This document shows, piece by piece, positions 54,147 to 62,102 of a DNA stretch of 64,000 bases. The stretch is taken from positions 4,526,001-4,590,000 of the forward strand of contig NZ_JACCFO010000001.1 in assembly GCF_013410565.1 (NCBI RefSeq). The letters are read 5' to 3'. The translations under genes were made by a program, and so were the position numbers. The notes beneath the pieces were generated by a model. It ran no database searches. It was not told the DNA's origin and was given only the letters and a program-made list of their open reading frames with translations. Each line of letters begins with the position of its first letter. Position 1 is the first letter of the stretch. This DNA is from Streptomonospora nanhaiensis. GTDB lineage: Bacteria > Actinomycetota > Actinomycetes > Streptosporangiales > Streptosporangiaceae.

Positions 54147-55241
54147 GTGAGTCTGTCTATAGGGATCGTCGGCCTGCCCAACGTCGGCAAGTCCACGCTG
54201 TTCAACGCACTGACCAAGAACGACGCTCTGGCCGCGAACTACCCGTTCGCCACCATCGAGCCCAACGTCGGCGTCGTGGGGGTGCCCGACTCCCGCCTGG
54301 ACAAGCTCGCCGCGATGTTCGAATCGGCCAAGGTGGTCCCGGCCACCGTCGACTTCGTCGACATCGCCGGGATCGTCCGCGGGGCCTCCGAGGGCGAGGG
54401 CCTGGGCAACCAGTTCCTGGCCAACATCCGCGAGTGCGACGCCATCTGCCAGGTGATCCGCGTCTTCAACGACCCCGACGTCACCCACGTCGACGGCGAC
54501 ATCGAGCCCTCGCGCGACATCGAGACCATCAACACCGAGCTGATCCTGGCCGACCTCCAGACGCTGGACAAGGCGCTGCCGCGCCTGGAGCGCGACGCCA
54601 AGCGCAACGCCAAGGACAAGACCGCCCAGGAGGTCCTGGCCGCCGCCCGCAGCGCCCGCGACGTGCTGGACCAGGGCGTGGGGCTGTCGGTGGGCGCCGC
54701 CCCGGCCGGGATCGACCTCGCCCTGCTGCGCGAGCTGAACCTGCTGACCGTCAAGCCGTTCATCTACGTCTTCAACGTCGACACCGACGAACTGGGCGAC
54801 CCCGGCCTGCGCGCCAAGCTCTCCGAGCTGGTCGCCCCCGCCGAGGCGATCTTCCTGGACGCCAAGATCGAGTCGGAGCTGGCCGAGCTGGACGACGCCG
54901 AAGCGGCCGAGCTGCTGGAGTCCATGGGGCAGACCGAATCCGGCCTGGCCCAGCTCGCCCGCGTCGGCTTCGCGACCTTGGGCCTGCAGACCTTCCTCAC
55001 GGCCGGGCCCAAGGAGGCGCGGGCCTGGACCATCAAGAAGGGCGCCACCGCCCCCGAGGCGGCCGGGGCCATCCACACCGACTTCCAGCGCGGGTTCATC
55101 AAGGCCGAGGTCGTCTCCTACGACGACCTCGTCGAGGCGGGCTCGATGCAGGCCGTCAAGGCGGCGGGCAAGGCCCGCATGGAGGGCAAGGACTACGTGA
55201 TGGCCGACGGCGACGTGGTGGAGTTCCGCTTCAACGTCTGA
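54147..55241 (+). CDS. ychF: Redox-regulated ATPase/GTPase YchF (Obg family)
   Basis: A 364-aa ribosome-associated OLA1-type P-loop protein that prefers ATP. G1 GLPNVGKST (9-17), the switch region with [12 protein letters not shown]3 [20 protein letters not shown], and a TGS domain at the C-terminus ([38 protein letters not shown]). Full length. GTG start without a ribosome site but with TAGAAT 8 nt upstream. It is the last gene of the conserved block; M. tuberculosis has it at Rv1112. The next gene, from the AT-richer region, converges with a 3-bp gap and no terminator. Confidence 0.97.
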   Translation: MSLSIGIVGLPNVGKSTLFNALTKNDALAANYPFATIEPNVGVVGVPDSRLDKLAAMFESAKVVPATVDFVDIAGIVRGASEGEGLGNQFLANIRECDAICQVIRVFNDPDVTHVDGDIEPSRDIETINTELILADLQTLDKALPRLERDAKRNAKDKTAQEVLAAARSARDVLDQGVGLSVGAAPAGIDLALLRELNLLTVKPFIYVFNVDTDELGDPGLRAKLSELVAPAEAIFLDAKIESELAELDDAEAAELLESMGQTESGLAQLARVGFATLGLQTFLTAGPKEARAWTIKKGATAPEAAGAIHTDFQRGFIKAEVVSYDDLVEAGSMQAVKAAGKARMEGKDYVMADGDVVEFRFNV

Positions 55242-55244
55242 AGG

Positions 55245-56078
55245 TTAGCTTCCGCGGGGACGCCAGCGCCCGAACCCGCCCTCGGTATTGATGATCTGGC
55301 CTGTGAGCCACGATGCCTCGTCGGTTACGAGCCACGCGATAAGGCGCGCAGGGTCGTCCGGTTGTCCGTATCGCCCGAACGGGAACATGGGCTTCACGAA
55401 CTGCCACATGTCGTCGGTGAGATACCCGGTGTCGACGGGGCCTGGATTGATGGTGTTCACCCGAATGCCGTCGTCGGCGAGTTGATCGGCGATCGTCGTC
55501 GTCACTCCGGCAATCGCGGCCTTGGCTGCTGCATATGCGACCTCGCCGGGCATCGGGCCGAGGTCCTGTCCCGATGTGAGGAAGACGATTGACGCCGGCG
55601 TCCCCGGGACGTGATGTGTAGCGAAGGACTGGGCGAGCAGAATCGAAGCGCGTGCGTCGACTGCCCAGTGTTGGTCGAGATCTGCGGCACTCAACTCACC
55701 GATGGGGCCGTCGGATCCTGATAGCGCTTGATTGCAGACCAATGCATCGACATGGCCGAACTCGCTCACGGCTGCGTCGATCACCTGCTCGGCGGCGTTT
55801 GGCTCGGTCAGATCGGCGTGGAAGTCAGCAACTCGTGCATCGCCCACGGCGTGTGATCGAACGCCTTCGAGTACCGCGGTGATGTCGTCGCTGCCCCACT
55901 CCTGGTCGGCATCATGTGGGGAAAAGTGGTGACAAAACACGTTGGCTCCGTATGCGGCGAGTCTGCATGCGATGGCGTACCCGATTCCCGCGCGGCGGCT
56001 GACCCCGGTCACGACAGCGGACTTGCCCTTCAAAGGGAACGGGACGCGCGTCAAAGGATCCGTCGGTTCGAGGTTCAT
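55245..56078 (-). CDS. Short-chain dehydrogenase/reductase
   Basis: A 277-aa classical SDR. Nucleotide loop TGVSRRAGIGYAIA (about 24-37), the NAG-like motif reads CNQALSG, then LTSG with the catalytic Ser, and YAAAK with Tyr and Lys. GPVDTGYL follows and the C-terminus ends TGQIINTEGGFGRW. This resembles FabG-like oxidoreductases with unknown substrate. Base composition is clearly lower in GC than the genes to the left. ATG 56078. A dyad-bearing 36-bp repeat lies 62-97 bp upstream and is probably its operator. Confidence 0.92.
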   Translation of the reverse strand: MNLEPTDPLTRVPFPLKGKSAVVTGVSRRAGIGYAIACRLAAYGANVFCHHFSPHDADQEWGSDDITAVLEGVRSHAVGDARVADFHADLTEPNAAEQVIDAAVSEFGHVDALVCNQALSGSDGPIGELSAADLDQHWAVDARASILLAQSFATHHVPGTPASIVFLTSGQDLGPMPGEVAYAAAKAAIAGVTTTIADQLADDGIRVNTINPGPVDTGYLTDDMWQFVKPMFPFGRYGQPDDPARLIAWLVTDEASWLTGQIINTEGGFGRWRPRGS

Positions 56079-56139
56079 GATCTCCAGTGAAACAGAATGC
56101 CCGGTCGCATTCGACGGTTCTGCGCGGCTGTCAGCTGTG

Positions 56140-56175
56140 CAGAGGTTGCTCCGTGCCGGAACTCGGTTGAATTTC
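56140..56175 (-). repeat. 36-bp operator-like repeat, copy 1
   Basis: It matches 58171-58206 at about 31 of 36 positions in the same orientation. It contains the imperfect dyad GCTCCG-TGC-CGGAAC. It lies upstream of the minus-strand SDR gene. Confidence 0.6.
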
Positions 56176-56346
56176 GTTTCTCGAACTGAACCTCTGGGCG
56201 TGATCCCGCTGACGAGGGCTTTCGAACGACCGCCTTCATGGCGTGCTCTAGACGATCAGGGAGAATCACCAGATCTGTCTCCGGTCAGCCACCCAGGTGA
56301 TCCGGGAGCGGCCGACAGCGGGCTGTCGCGCCTTCGCGCGCATGGG

Positions 56347-56913
56347 CTATGGGTGACGGCGCAGGCCTTCGGTGATGAGCGTGATGTACCTGCGGCAGCG
56401 GGCCCGGATGTGAGGACCACCGCCAACCGCGATGGCGCGAACACCGGTGAGAAGCAAGGCGATGTCCCCGCTGGTCAGATCGGGGCGGGCCTCGCGGGTG
56501 TCGCGCACCCGGGCGGCAAGGCGCTCGAGATCCTGCCGCACGTGACGGTCGAATCCCTCGAGGAGCGGCGCGGACCGGTCGCTCGTCGTGATGAGGCTCG
56601 CAAGGCCTGGCGCAGCCAACTCAAGTTCGACGACTGCATCGAGCGCCTTACCGAGCCCTCGCCACGGGTCCGAGGTTCTGGCGGCGTCCGCGAGGATGGC
56701 CAGGCAGTGCTCGATCTCGTGGCCGAACACGGCGTCGATCAGGTCGGAGCGGGTGGGAAAATGCCGGTACAACGTGGCCGTGCCCACACCGGCGTGGCGT
56801 GCGACCGCGGCGGCCGACACCTCGAGCCCATGGTCGGAGAACGCCGCGCGAGCTGCGTCGACGATGCGAACGCGGTTTCGACGCGCATCCGCTCGATTCA
56901 TCGACTCGGCCAC
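56347..56913 (-). CDS. TetR family transcriptional regulator
   Basis: A 188-aa regulator. HTH (about 10-55) with VRIVDAARAAFSDHGLEVSA and VGTATLYRHFPTRSDLIDAV; the C-terminal domain is of the SCO1712/AcrR-like type. GTG 56913 was chosen for the strong GGAGGT 6-8 nt upstream; ATG 56901 is the alternative. It diverges from the MDR oxidoreductase, with a GTACCTT/AAGGTAC dyad between, and lies beside the SDR. The three genes probably form one regulon in which this protein represses both oxidoreductases (inference). Confidence 0.9.
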   Translation of the reverse strand: MAESMNRADARRNRVRIVDAARAAFSDHGLEVSAAAVARHAGVGTATLYRHFPTRSDLIDAVFGHEIEHCLAILADAARTSDPWRGLGKALDAVVELELAAPGLASLITTSDRSAPLLEGFDRHVRQDLERLAARVRDTREARPDLTSGDIALLLTGVRAIAVGGGPHIRARCRRYITLITEGLRRHP

Positions 56914-56994
56914 GACCTCACCTCCGATGCGAGAGACCGAACAGGAGTACGCTCCCACTTTACCGGAAAACGGATAGGCCTGCCCACTTCCGCA

Positions 56995-57016
56995 GTACCT
57001 TTGCTCCGGAAGGTAC
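56995..57016. promoter_or_regulatory. Operator dyad between tetR and MDR genes
   Basis: GTACCTT (56995-57001) and AAGGTAC (57010-57016), 8-nt spacer, 28 bp before the MDR start and 82 bp from the tetR start. The spacer holds CTCCGG, echoing the dyad of the 36-bp repeats. Confidence 0.6.
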
Positions 57017-57043
57017 GAACGAGTCAGGGAGTGTGAGATCACG

Positions 57044-58024
57044 ATGACGATGGCAGCAGCGGGCTTCCGCCGCTACGGCGGACCCGAGGTCCTGGAGGTC
57101 ATGCGGGTCGCGATGCCGGCGGCGGGCGCAGGGCAGGTTCTCGTCAAGGTTGAAGCCAGTTCCGTCAACGGCGGCGAGATTGCCCAGCGGCGGGGCAAAT
57201 TGCGTGCACTCGCCCGGGTAAGCCTGCCGAGGTACGTTGGCATCGACTTTGCAGGTGAGATCCTCGCGCTGGGGCCCGGCGTCACCGAGTTCTCGATCGG
57301 GGACCGGGTGTGGGGAACCGTCGACGAGCGCGGCTCGGTGGGCGCGGCCGCAGAGGCGGTGGCGATCGATACGGGCCGGGTTTCCCGGATGCCCGAGGGG
57401 TGGAGCGCAGCGGACGCGGTCAGCGTGCTGGCCGGGGCTGCGACCGCAGTCGTCGGGCTCCGGGACAAGGCCCGGCTGCGGGCCGGCGAACGACTGCTGG
57501 TGCGCGGCGCCTCCGGTGGTGTGGGCAGTGTCGCCGTGCAGCTTGGCCGTATGTACGGTGCACACGTCACCGCCCTGGCCAGCCAGGCGAGTGAACAGTT
57601 TGTCCGAGGACTCGGCGCAGCTGAGGTGATCGACTATCGCACCTCCCTCGACGCCATCGGAACCTACGATGTGGTGTTCGATACGCGTGGCACCGATCTG
57701 TGGCGACTGCGGCAGCACCTCGCGCCGCGCGGACGCATGGTCGCAGTGTCATTCGACGTCGACCGCAAGGTGCGAAGTCTGGGCGGCATCGCAGCGTCGA
57801 GCATCTTCGGTGGCCGCCGCATACGCTTCTTCCTCGGGCACCCGACCGCTGCACTCATCGGTGAGGTGGCTCGGTTGGCGGAAGACGGGCACCTGCAGCC
57901 GATCGTCGATGAGGTCTATCCTCTCGACCGCATCGGTGACGCTCACGCCAGGCTTGAGGCCGGCGGGGTGCACGGCAAGGTTGTCCTCGTCGTCGAAGAG
58001 ACGGCGTCGGGGGCAGTGGACTGA
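57044..58024 (+). CDS. MDR-family NADPH quinone oxidoreductase-like enzyme
   Basis: A 326-aa medium-chain dehydrogenase/reductase without structural zinc cysteines. The GroES-like half (about 1-120) has YVGIDFAGEILALGPGVTEF and GDRVWG. The Rossmann half has the NADP motif GASGGVGSVAVQLGRM and ends KVVLVVEE. This is the layout of zeta-crystallin/quinone reductases acting on quinones or enones. ATG with GGGAG about 9 nt upstream. Probably repressed by the divergent TetR. GC content is below that of the window's left part. Confidence 0.92.
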   Translation: MTMAAAGFRRYGGPEVLEVMRVAMPAAGAGQVLVKVEASSVNGGEIAQRRGKLRALARVSLPRYVGIDFAGEILALGPGVTEFSIGDRVWGTVDERGSVGAAAEAVAIDTGRVSRMPEGWSAADAVSVLAGAATAVVGLRDKARLRAGERLLVRGASGGVGSVAVQLGRMYGAHVTALASQASEQFVRGLGAAEVIDYRTSLDAIGTYDVVFDTRGTDLWRLRQHLAPRGRMVAVSFDVDRKVRSLGGIAASSIFGGRRIRFFLGHPTAALIGEVARLAEDGHLQPIVDEVYPLDRIGDAHARLEAGGVHGKVVLVVEETASGAVD

Positions 58025-58559
58025 CCGGTAATTCGTTGCCGGGGACAACGGATTCGGTCCGGCATCGTTGACGCCATCTCGGGTCTGGGTTCCGGAAGGG
58101 GTGATGGCGTACTTGACGGCCCCCACATACCGCATGACCGCCCACCGAGACTGGAAGACCTGTAGAACCCAGAGGTTGTTCCGTACCGGAACTCGGTGGA
58201 GTTTAGATTCAATGTGTAACGCAGCGTCTGGCGGTAAGTGATGTCCCGAGGAAGGGTGGCGTCCACTCGGCGTTGATTCCGATGATGAGATTGCGGAGTA
58301 TGACGCATTGCACGACGCCATTCCATCGTTGATGTCAACGGCATTCTGGGCTTGGGTGCAGGCTGAGATTACTCGTCATCGACGCTACAGCGACGGAAGC
58401 GGGTGGGTGGCACACCTTGATGAAGACCTGGTTGAGTCGATGTGCCAGACGCTCCGTATCCCGCTTCCCGACCTGCAGGTCAGCGGCACCGACAGGACTG
58501 CTGGTCGGCATCAACGGTCCGTGCGTGCGGACCTCTCGCAACTCGCGCTCCTCCGCGAG
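58025..58559. other. Degenerate intergenic region
   Basis: No intact gene seen. It holds the second 36-bp operator-like repeat. Several short frames on both strands are coding-like only in patches, for example GTNKRY on the minus strand near 58570, suggesting decayed genes. Confidence 0.4.
58171..58206 (+). repeat. 36-bp operator-like repeat, copy 2
   Basis: Second copy of the repeat at 56140. It contains the perfect dyad GTTCCG-TAC-CGGAAC. No intact gene is now adjacent, so it may be the leftover promoter of a lost gene. Confidence 0.6.
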
Positions 58560-58693
58560 ACGTCCCCCGTTGTGCGGGTATCGCTTGTTAGTTCCCACAG
58601 CCGGCTTGGTGGCGATGACGACCTTTAGGTGCGCCAGGGCGGGTCTTCGATGTGGATGGGGGTGGCGGAACCGCCGTAATAGATCGTGCCCAT
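58560..58693 (-). pseudogene. Frameshifted small gene, Microbacteriaceae-like (DUF7882-type)
   Basis: The frame begins MGTIYYGGSATPIHIED and stops after 22 residues, while the next frame continues ALAHLKVVIATK. I recall small proteins of Microbacteriaceae with exactly this junction (IEDRxLAHLKVVIATK), sometimes misnamed DNA ligase. Restoring one G in GACC-CGCC re-joins the frames. After IATK the similarity ends, so the gene is also truncated or recombined. Family recall needs checking. Confidence 0.4.
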
Positions 58694-58752
58694 TCTCGAA
58701 CAATTACCGCATTCTGGGAGGCCGCGGCGCACGGCGTCGGGATCGACCTGCC

Positions 58753-59517
58753 TCAACCGGCGATCCGCCGACGGTATGCCGCCAGGGCGAGGAAGTACGC
58801 CACCACGAGGATCCCGACGGACCACGCGAGCGTGACCCAGATGTCGGTGCCGACGGGTTGCTGGGCGAACAGGCTCCGGATGGTGTCGACGATGGGCGTC
58901 ACCGGCTGGTTCTCGGCGAACCACGCCACGGCGGCCGGCATGCTGTCGGTCGGTACGAACGCCGAGCTGATGAACGGCAGGAAGGTGAGCGGGTACGAGA
59001 ACGCGCTCGCACCGTCGACGGTCTTCGCCGACAGTCCCGCGATCACGGCGAGCCAAGTGAGCGCGAGGGTGAACAAGAGCAGGATGCCGGCCACGGCAAG
59101 CCATTCCAGCGCGCTCGCTCCGGAGCGGAACCCGAAGATGAACGCGACCCCCACGACGAGCGCGAGAGAGACGGTGTTGGCCACGAGGGAGGTCAGTACG
59201 TGACCCCACAGAGTGGTCGAGCGGGCGATCGGCATGGACTGGAATCGCTCGAAGATCCCGCCCTGCAGGTCCATGAAGAGCCGGTACGCGGTGTAGGCGA
59301 TGCCGGACGCAATCGTGATGAGCAGGATGCCGGGGAGCATGTAGTCGATGTACGTGTACGAACCGGTGTCGATGGCTCCGCCGAAGACGAACACGAACAG
59401 CGCCATGATCGCCACGGGGGTGACGGCGGTGGTGATGATCGTGTCGGGACTGCGCAGGATGTGGCGGAGCGACCGCCCGGTGAGAACCGCGGTGTCGCCG
59501 AGGGGTTGCGTGGTCAT
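58753..59517 (-). CDS. ABC-2 type permease (DrrB-like)
   Basis: A 254-aa membrane protein with six hydrophobic segments and the ABC-2 core: RSPDTIITTAVTPVAIMALF as first helix, then YMLPGILLITIASG, FERFQSMPIARS and SSAFVPTDSMPAAVAWFAENQPVTP. Its start overlaps the ATPase stop by 4 nt (ATGA). Last gene of the PadR operon. Daunorubicin-resistance-like exporter with unknown substrate. Intact, although its operon contains a broken DUF1048 gene. Confidence 0.93.
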   Translation of the reverse strand: MTTQPLGDTAVLTGRSLRHILRSPDTIITTAVTPVAIMALFVFVFGGAIDTGSYTYIDYMLPGILLITIASGIAYTAYRLFMDLQGGIFERFQSMPIARSTTLWGHVLTSLVANTVSLALVVGVAFIFGFRSGASALEWLAVAGILLLFTLALTWLAVIAGLSAKTVDGASAFSYPLTFLPFISSAFVPTDSMPAAVAWFAENQPVTPIVDTIRSLFAQQPVGTDIWVTLAWSVGILVVAYFLALAAYRRRIAG

Positions 59518-60284
59518 AATCCCACCTCCTTGGTGAGGGCCAGGAAGACGTCTTCCAGGCTCGGCTGCTTCTCGACGTACTCGACCTTCGCCGGGGGAAG
59601 CAGTTGCTTGAGCTCGGCCAGGGTGCCGTCGACGATGATGCGTCCCTCGTGAAGGATCGCTATCCGGTCGGCGAGATGCTCGGCCTCGTCCAGGTCCTGC
59701 GTCGTGAGGAGTACGGTTGTGCCGGCCCGGGCGAGCTCGGTGACGGCATCCCACACCTCCAGACGCGCCTGCGGGTCGAGCCCCGTCGTCGGCTCGTCGA
59801 GGAAGACGACGGGCGGGTCGCCGATGAGGCTCATCGCGATGTCGAGGCGTCGGCGCATGCCGCCGGAGTAGGTGGCGACGCGGCGGGTCGCGGCATCCGT
59901 CAGCGAAAAGCGGGCGAGGAGGTCGTCGGCGACCCTTCCGGGATCCTTGACGTGGCGCAGCCGGGCGACCAGCACGAGGTTCTCGCGACCGGTCAGCACC
60001 TCGTCGACGGCTGCGAATTGCCCGGTGAGGCTGATCGACTCGCGCACGCGCTGGGGCTGCGTCGTCGCGACATCGAAGTCGCCGACACCAGCCGTACCGG
60101 CGTCCGCGCTGAGCAACGTGCTCAGGATCCTGATGACCGTCGTCTTGCCCGCGCCGTTCGAGCCGAGGAGGGCGAAGATCGTGCTGCGCGGCACGTCGAA
60201 GTCGACGCCGCGCAGCACGTCGAGGTCGTTGAAGGACTTCTTGAGTCCGTGGACGCGGATGGCGGCAGCCGTCGCGGTGGTCAT
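59514..60284 (-). CDS. ABC transporter ATP-binding protein (DrrA-like)
   Basis: A 256-aa ATPase. Walker A GSNGAGKTT, the Q-loop in ISLTGQFAAVDEVLTGREN, the signature YSGGMRRRLD, Walker B VVFLDEPTTGLDPQ and TTQDLDEAEHLAD with the switch residue changed from His to Gln. The Gln is typical of DrrA-like exporters. ATG start; 4-nt overlaps on both sides couple it to the DUF1048 remnant and the permease. It powers export by the permease encoded next. Confidence 0.95.
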   Translation of the reverse strand: MTTATAAAIRVHGLKKSFNDLDVLRGVDFDVPRSTIFALLGSNGAGKTTVIRILSTLLSADAGTAGVGDFDVATTQPQRVRESISLTGQFAAVDEVLTGRENLVLVARLRHVKDPGRVADDLLARFSLTDAATRRVATYSGGMRRRLDIAMSLIGDPPVVFLDEPTTGLDPQARLEVWDAVTELARAGTTVLLTTQDLDEAEHLADRIAILHEGRIIVDGTLAELKQLLPPAKVEYVEKQPSLEDVFLALTKEVGL

Positions 60285-60661
60285 CGTTCCTCCTTCTCCT
60301 TCTTATCGAGTCCGGCGATGGTCTCGGTCAGGCGGGCGCGCTCCTTGTCGATCCAGCGTTTGCCCGAGTAGGCGGCGGCGAACGCGTCGGCGAACTCGAC
60401 GGGGTCGTCGCCGACGATCGCGTCGACTGGGGTCTGGTCGGCGGCGGCGCGCTCCCAGAGGTCGGCGAAGTCGTTCAGCATCGTCATCATCACTCCGGGG
60501 TCACCATCGGTGATGCCGCCGTTGTACATGAGTTAGCGTTCGAAGGCGTTCGCGGCCGTTCTGTACGGCTCGGGCAGAGCCGCAATGCGGGCTTTGTGCT
60601 GCCGGTACGCCTTCTTGTCATCGAGCGAGCCGGTGAGGAACTCGATCCACTTCGCGGCCAT
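60281..60661 (-). pseudogene. DUF1048 gene with in-frame TAA
   Basis: Read through, the frame gives a typical DUF1048 protein of about 125 residues: MAAKWIEFLTGSLDDKKAYR, ALPEPYRTAANAFER, a stop, then LMYNGGITDGD and a normal C-terminus. Codon 43 is TAA (60533-60535) where homologues have Tyr (TAC). Two codons later comes ATG 60529, so the C-terminal 82 residues could still be made by re-initiation (TAACTCATG). DUF1048 proteins accompany PadR/DrrAB-type exporter operons; their role is unknown. It overlaps the ATPase gene by 4 nt. Confidence 0.8.
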
Positions 60662-60662
60662 T

Positions 60663-61004
60663 TCACTTCTCGCTTTCGTCTTGTGTGCCTTGGAGCTGTT
60701 CGATCCGCTCCGCGAGGAACGTCCATGTGCTCCAGAACTCTGCGAGCTGCTCGTGCCCGCGGGCGTTGAGCGAGTACACCTTGCGCGGCGGGCCCTTCTC
60801 GGAAGGGACCTTCTCGACGTCGACGAAGCCCCGCTGCTCGATGCGGACCAGCAGTGCGTAGACGGTGCCTTCGACGATGTCGGAGAACCCGCGCTCGCGC
60901 AGGTGCGCCGTGATCTCGTAGCCGTACGCCGGACGCACGGCCAGGATTGCGAGCACGATGCCCTCGAGGGTGCCCTTGAGCATCTCCGTCATCTGGTTGC
61001 CCAC
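60663..61004 (-). CDS. PadR family transcriptional regulator
   Basis: A 113-aa winged-helix regulator: MTEMLKGTLEGIVLAILA, YGYEITAHLRERGF, EGTVYALLVRIEQRGFVDVEK and the wing PPRKVYSLNARG, then a dimerisation helix. GTG 61004 (VGNQMTEMLKG) has GGAGG 5 nt upstream and matches the usual start; ATGs at 60992 and 61046 are alternatives. First gene of the exporter operon, which it presumably represses until a toxic ligand binds. A dyad GGTAC/GTACC (61040-61044 and 61058-61062) lies about 36-58 bp upstream and is the likely operator. Confidence 0.93.
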   Translation of the reverse strand: MGNQMTEMLKGTLEGIVLAILAVRPAYGYEITAHLRERGFSDIVEGTVYALLVRIEQRGFVDVEKVPSEKGPPRKVYSLNARGHEQLAEFWSTWTFLAERIEQLQGTQDESEK

Positions 61005-61113
61005 GATCTCCTCCGGGCTACTCTGTCTCGATGAGTACTGGTACATGGTATGACTAGGTACCGCTCGATGGCAACATCGCGACGAGACTCAGATAAAGTC
61101 CCCGCGTAGGCGA

Positions 61114-61242
61114 CTACATCGCTGTGGCGGGGCATGCCTCCGTGAGCAGCGCGATCTCCTCGTCGACGTTCGGGTCCTGCTCCCCGAGGGATTTCAGTTC
61201 GCGCTTGGACTCTCCTTGGATCCAGCACTGTGTGGACCTCAT
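61114..61242 (-). CDS. Possible 42-aa ORF
   Basis: ATG start, coding-like composition: MRSTQCWIQGESKRELKSLG, then DEEIALLTEACPATAM. There is no clear ribosome site and the family is not recognised. It partly overlaps, on the opposite strand, the truncated ORF at 61216. It may be the tail of a lost regulator. Confidence 0.25.
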   Translation of the reverse strand: MRSTQCWIQGESKRELKSLGEQDPNVDEEIALLTEACPATAM

Positions 61243-61521
61243 CCGGCAGGGCGCGCCCCGACGGGGGTGACACTGTCCACCCTGGGCGTCTGCCTACTGG
61301 CGGAGCCGGAGTCGACGGACTCCTACGCCCCCTGGGGGCTCAGCCACTTCCTGCTCGACGGGCACCACGAGATGGAGGCGCTGGCACGGGCGGGCGGAAG
61401 GGTCCGGCTGGTCGCCCTCGTCAGCCTGGCGGGGAGCCTTGCCGACGCTGATGACGTGGCCCGGCTGCCGCAACTGCTCACGCTGCCGAAGCGCATGCGC
61501 CGCAGGCAGGCGCCCAACTAG
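61216..61521 (+). pseudogene. C-terminal fragment of a larger protein
   Basis: About 85 residues from TLSTLGVCLLAEPESTDSYA through PWGLSHFLLDGHHEMEALAR to a normal stop. The segment 'GLSHFLLDGHHK...' looks like the end of longer actinobacterial proteins I remember only vaguely. There is no start with a ribosome site, and the N-terminal part is missing. Its stop overlaps the convergent TetR stop by 4 nt. Confidence 0.45.
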
Positions 61522-62102
61522 GGCTGGGCCGTCCCGGGCGAGACGGCAAGTTCGATGAAGGAGTCGAGCGATGCTATGGCGTCCTCCGCCGTCAAGAGAC
61601 CGAGCAGCACGTCGGTGCGGAGTCCGGCCGTGAAGGCCAGGAGGTGCCTGGCGCGAGTCTCGGAGTCATATGGCAGCTGGTCGGCGATCAGCTTCGCCAG
61701 CAGCGCATACTGCTCACGCCACGCATCGGCCATCGCCGGGTCCTGGACGGCGAGGCTCTCGAAGGCATCGGCAACGATGCACTCGTGGCGCCGTTCTTCG
61801 TCCAGCGGCAGGAACTCGAACAGGATCTTCCGGACGCGGACCTGTGGCGCCGGTAGCGTGTCGGTTTCCAGAAGCTGGAGACGCGCGACGACTCGCAACC
61901 CGTGCTTGCGCATGACGGCGAGGAGCAGGCCGCGCTTGTCGCCGAAGTAGTACTGGATCGCGCCGGTGGTGGCGCCGGCCCGTGCCGCAACGATGCGCAG
62001 AGGCATCGCAGCATTGCTCCCCGAGGCGAGGGCCTCGGCCGCAGCCTCCAGCAGGCGCTCCTGGACGAACTCGGCTTTCGCATCAGGCATGTCTTGCGCC
62101 AT
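61518..62102 (-). CDS. TetR family transcriptional regulator
   Basis: A 194-aa regulator. HTH (about 10-58) with RLLEAAAEALASGSNAAMPL and AGATTGAIQYYFGDKRGLLLAV; the C-terminal domain contains RRHECIVADAFESLA and ARHLLAFTAGLRTDVLLGLL, like PfmR/BetI-type members. ATG 62102 lies inside the 3' end of the upstream hydrolase gene (20-nt overlap), so both were one operon. With the hydrolase broken, its original target may be gone, though the regulator itself is intact. Confidence 0.9.
   Translation of the reverse strand: MAQDMPDAKAEFVQERLLEAAAEALASGSNAAMPLRIVAARAGATTGAIQYYFGDKRGLLLAVMRKHGLRVVARLQLLETDTLPAPQVRVRKILFEFLPLDEERRHECIVADAFESLAVQDPAMADAWREQYALLAKLIADQLPYDSETRARHLLAFTAGLRTDVLLGLLTAEDAIASLDSFIELAVSPGTAQP

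Noticed and set aside
58308-58628. 106-codon plus-strand ORF
   Set aside because: No recognisable domain or ribosome site, and the opposite strand carries the remnant of a small Microbacteriaceae-like gene.
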